DNA of 64,000 bases. It comes from Nocardia asteroides (lineage in GTDB: Bacteria; Actinomycetota; Actinomycetes; Mycobacteriales; Mycobacteriaceae). Positions within the stretch are counted from its first letter, which is position 1, and the number at the start of each line of letters is the position of its first letter. A program made the position numbers and the translations under genes. The stretch is taken from NCBI GenBank assembly GCA_019930625.1, contig CP082844.1, positions 3,100,001 through 3,164,000 of the forward strand. Reading direction: 5' to 3'. Positions 63,415-64,000 of the stretch are shown piece by piece. Under the pieces are notes generated by a model. That model was not told where the DNA came from, made no database searches, and worked only from the letters and a program-made list of their open reading frames with translations.

Positions 63415-64000
63415 TCAGTGGTAGATGCTCGCCACGTCGTCGGCGTGCTGCTTCATCACGACCGCGCGCTTGAGCGACATCTTCGGGGTGAGCTCGCCGG
63501 TCTCCTGGGTCCAGTCGATGGTCAGCAGACGCGTCTTCTTGATCTGCTCGGCGTGCGAGACCTTCTTGTTGGTCTCGGCCACCGCCGCGTTCACCTCGGC
63601 GAGCAGATCCGGGTTTTCGATCAGCTTCTCGATCGGGGTATCGGCGGGCAGGTTGTGGCGTTCCTTCCAGCCCGGCAGCGACTCCGGATCCAGCGTGATC
63701 AGCGCGCCGATGAACGGCTGGCCGTCGCCGACCACCATCACCTGGCTGATCAGCGGATGCGCGCGCAGCGAGTCCTCCAGCAGCGCGGGGGAGACGTTCT
63801 TGCCACCGGCGGTGACGATGATCTCCTTCTTGCGGCCGGTGATGGTGATGAAGCCGTCGCCATCGATCGCGCCGAGGTCACCGGTCTTGAACCAGCCGTT
63901 CTCGAACGCGTCCTCGGTGGCCTCCGCGTTGCCCCAGTAGCCGCTGAACACGACCGAACCGCGCAGCAGCAGCTCGCCGTCCTCGGCGATCTTGGCGGCG
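63415..64000 (-). CDS. Long-chain acyl-CoA synthetase (FadD15-like), C-terminal part
   Basis: Only the last about 194 codons lie in the window; the N-terminus, including the P-loop, is beyond base 64000. Visible ANL motifs: [32 protein letters not shown] (A7), [20 protein letters not shown] (A8) and the C-terminal [20 protein letters not shown] with the catalytic lysine region. Activates long-chain fatty acids for lipid metabolism. A strong terminator follows the stop. The FadD15-like label rests on the AMP-binding C-domain pattern of long FadDs. Confidence 0.88.
   Translation of the reverse strand, partial: AAKIAEDGELLLRGSVVFSGYWGNAEATEDAFENGWFKTGDLGAIDGDGFITITGRKKEIIVTAGGKNVSPALLEDSLRAHPLISQVMVVGDGQPFIGALITLDPESLPGWKERHNLPADTPIEKLIENPDLLAEVNAAVAETNKKVSHAEQIKKTRLLTIDWTQETGELTPKMSLKRAVVMKQHADDVASIYH

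Overview
The window is high-GC actinobacterial DNA. Gene content and order follow the Mycobacterium tuberculosis Rv1173-Rv1240 segment: fbiC, fdxC, dapC, pruA/rocA, fadD36, dapD, dapE, LOG, fadD6, folP2, gpgS, the DivIVA-like Rv1209 protein, tag, the DUF3117 protein, glgM, glgC, O-methyltransferase, sigE, rseA, htrA, tatB, mrp, transglycosylase, DUF1003, MgtE/CBS protein, GSP17M-like protein, corA. Several family features point to Nocardia or a close relative in the Mycobacteriales: tandem MpaB-type oxygenases, XRE/TPR regulators, F420 enzymes and GpgS. This assignment is inference from remembered gene order; no search was run. No rRNA, tRNA or CRISPR array was seen.

Layout. 1-1.9 kb: two overlapping bacterial-PH membrane proteins, the second cut by the window start. 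2.3-8.5 kb: FO synthase (coenzyme F420), 7Fe ferredoxin, DapC and P5C dehydrogenase. 8.5-12 kb: accessory block of two MpaB/DUF2236 oxygenases sharing an operator, with a TetR gene and a degenerate beta-lactamase-like gene between them. 12-14.4 kb: FadD36, an F420/FMN-type split-barrel protein and an ABM monooxygenase. 14.4-18.1 kb: a wrecked XRE/TPR regulator, frameshifted and then split by an IS110-type element that also carries a GNAT gene. 18.2-26.5 kb: CYTH protein, DapD and DapE (with DapC, three lysine/DAP steps in one window), two LOG proteins, FadD6, FolP2 and GpgS. 26.5-30.6 kb: small and poorly known genes plus an orphan XdhC. 30.6-34.6 kb: TatB, HtrA, RseA, SigE (envelope-stress unit) and a divergent O-methyltransferase.

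34.7-42.3 kb: two small TM-CxxxC proteins; GlgC and GlgM transcribed divergently (ADP-glucose made by one is used by the other); RNA methyltransferase, DUF3117, Tag, DivIVA-like protein, Mrp and a lytic transglycosylase. 42.4-50.3 kb: a second transglycosylase with strikingly different codon use, DUF1003, MgtE/CBS, CitE-like lyase, GSP17M-like, SUFU-like, CorA and PHP genes. 50.4-58.2 kb: an orphan flavoprotein, malic enzyme and a complete ProXVWZ-type osmolyte ABC transporter with a second, divergent solute-binding lipoprotein. 58.6-64 kb: PadR plus MFS efflux pair, Uma2 protein, sulfite-oxidase-fold molybdoenzyme and a partial long-chain acyl-CoA synthetase.

Many first genes of transcription units show TANNNT 5-7 bases before the start codon and no Shine-Dalgarno sequence, indicating leaderless mRNAs. 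Later operon genes mostly show a Shine-Dalgarno sequence or start-stop overlap. The main items for follow-up are the IS110 insertion with cargo, the shared operator of the paired MpaB genes, the codon-skewed transglycosylase with a perfect palindrome upstream, and several small unrecognised membrane proteins.
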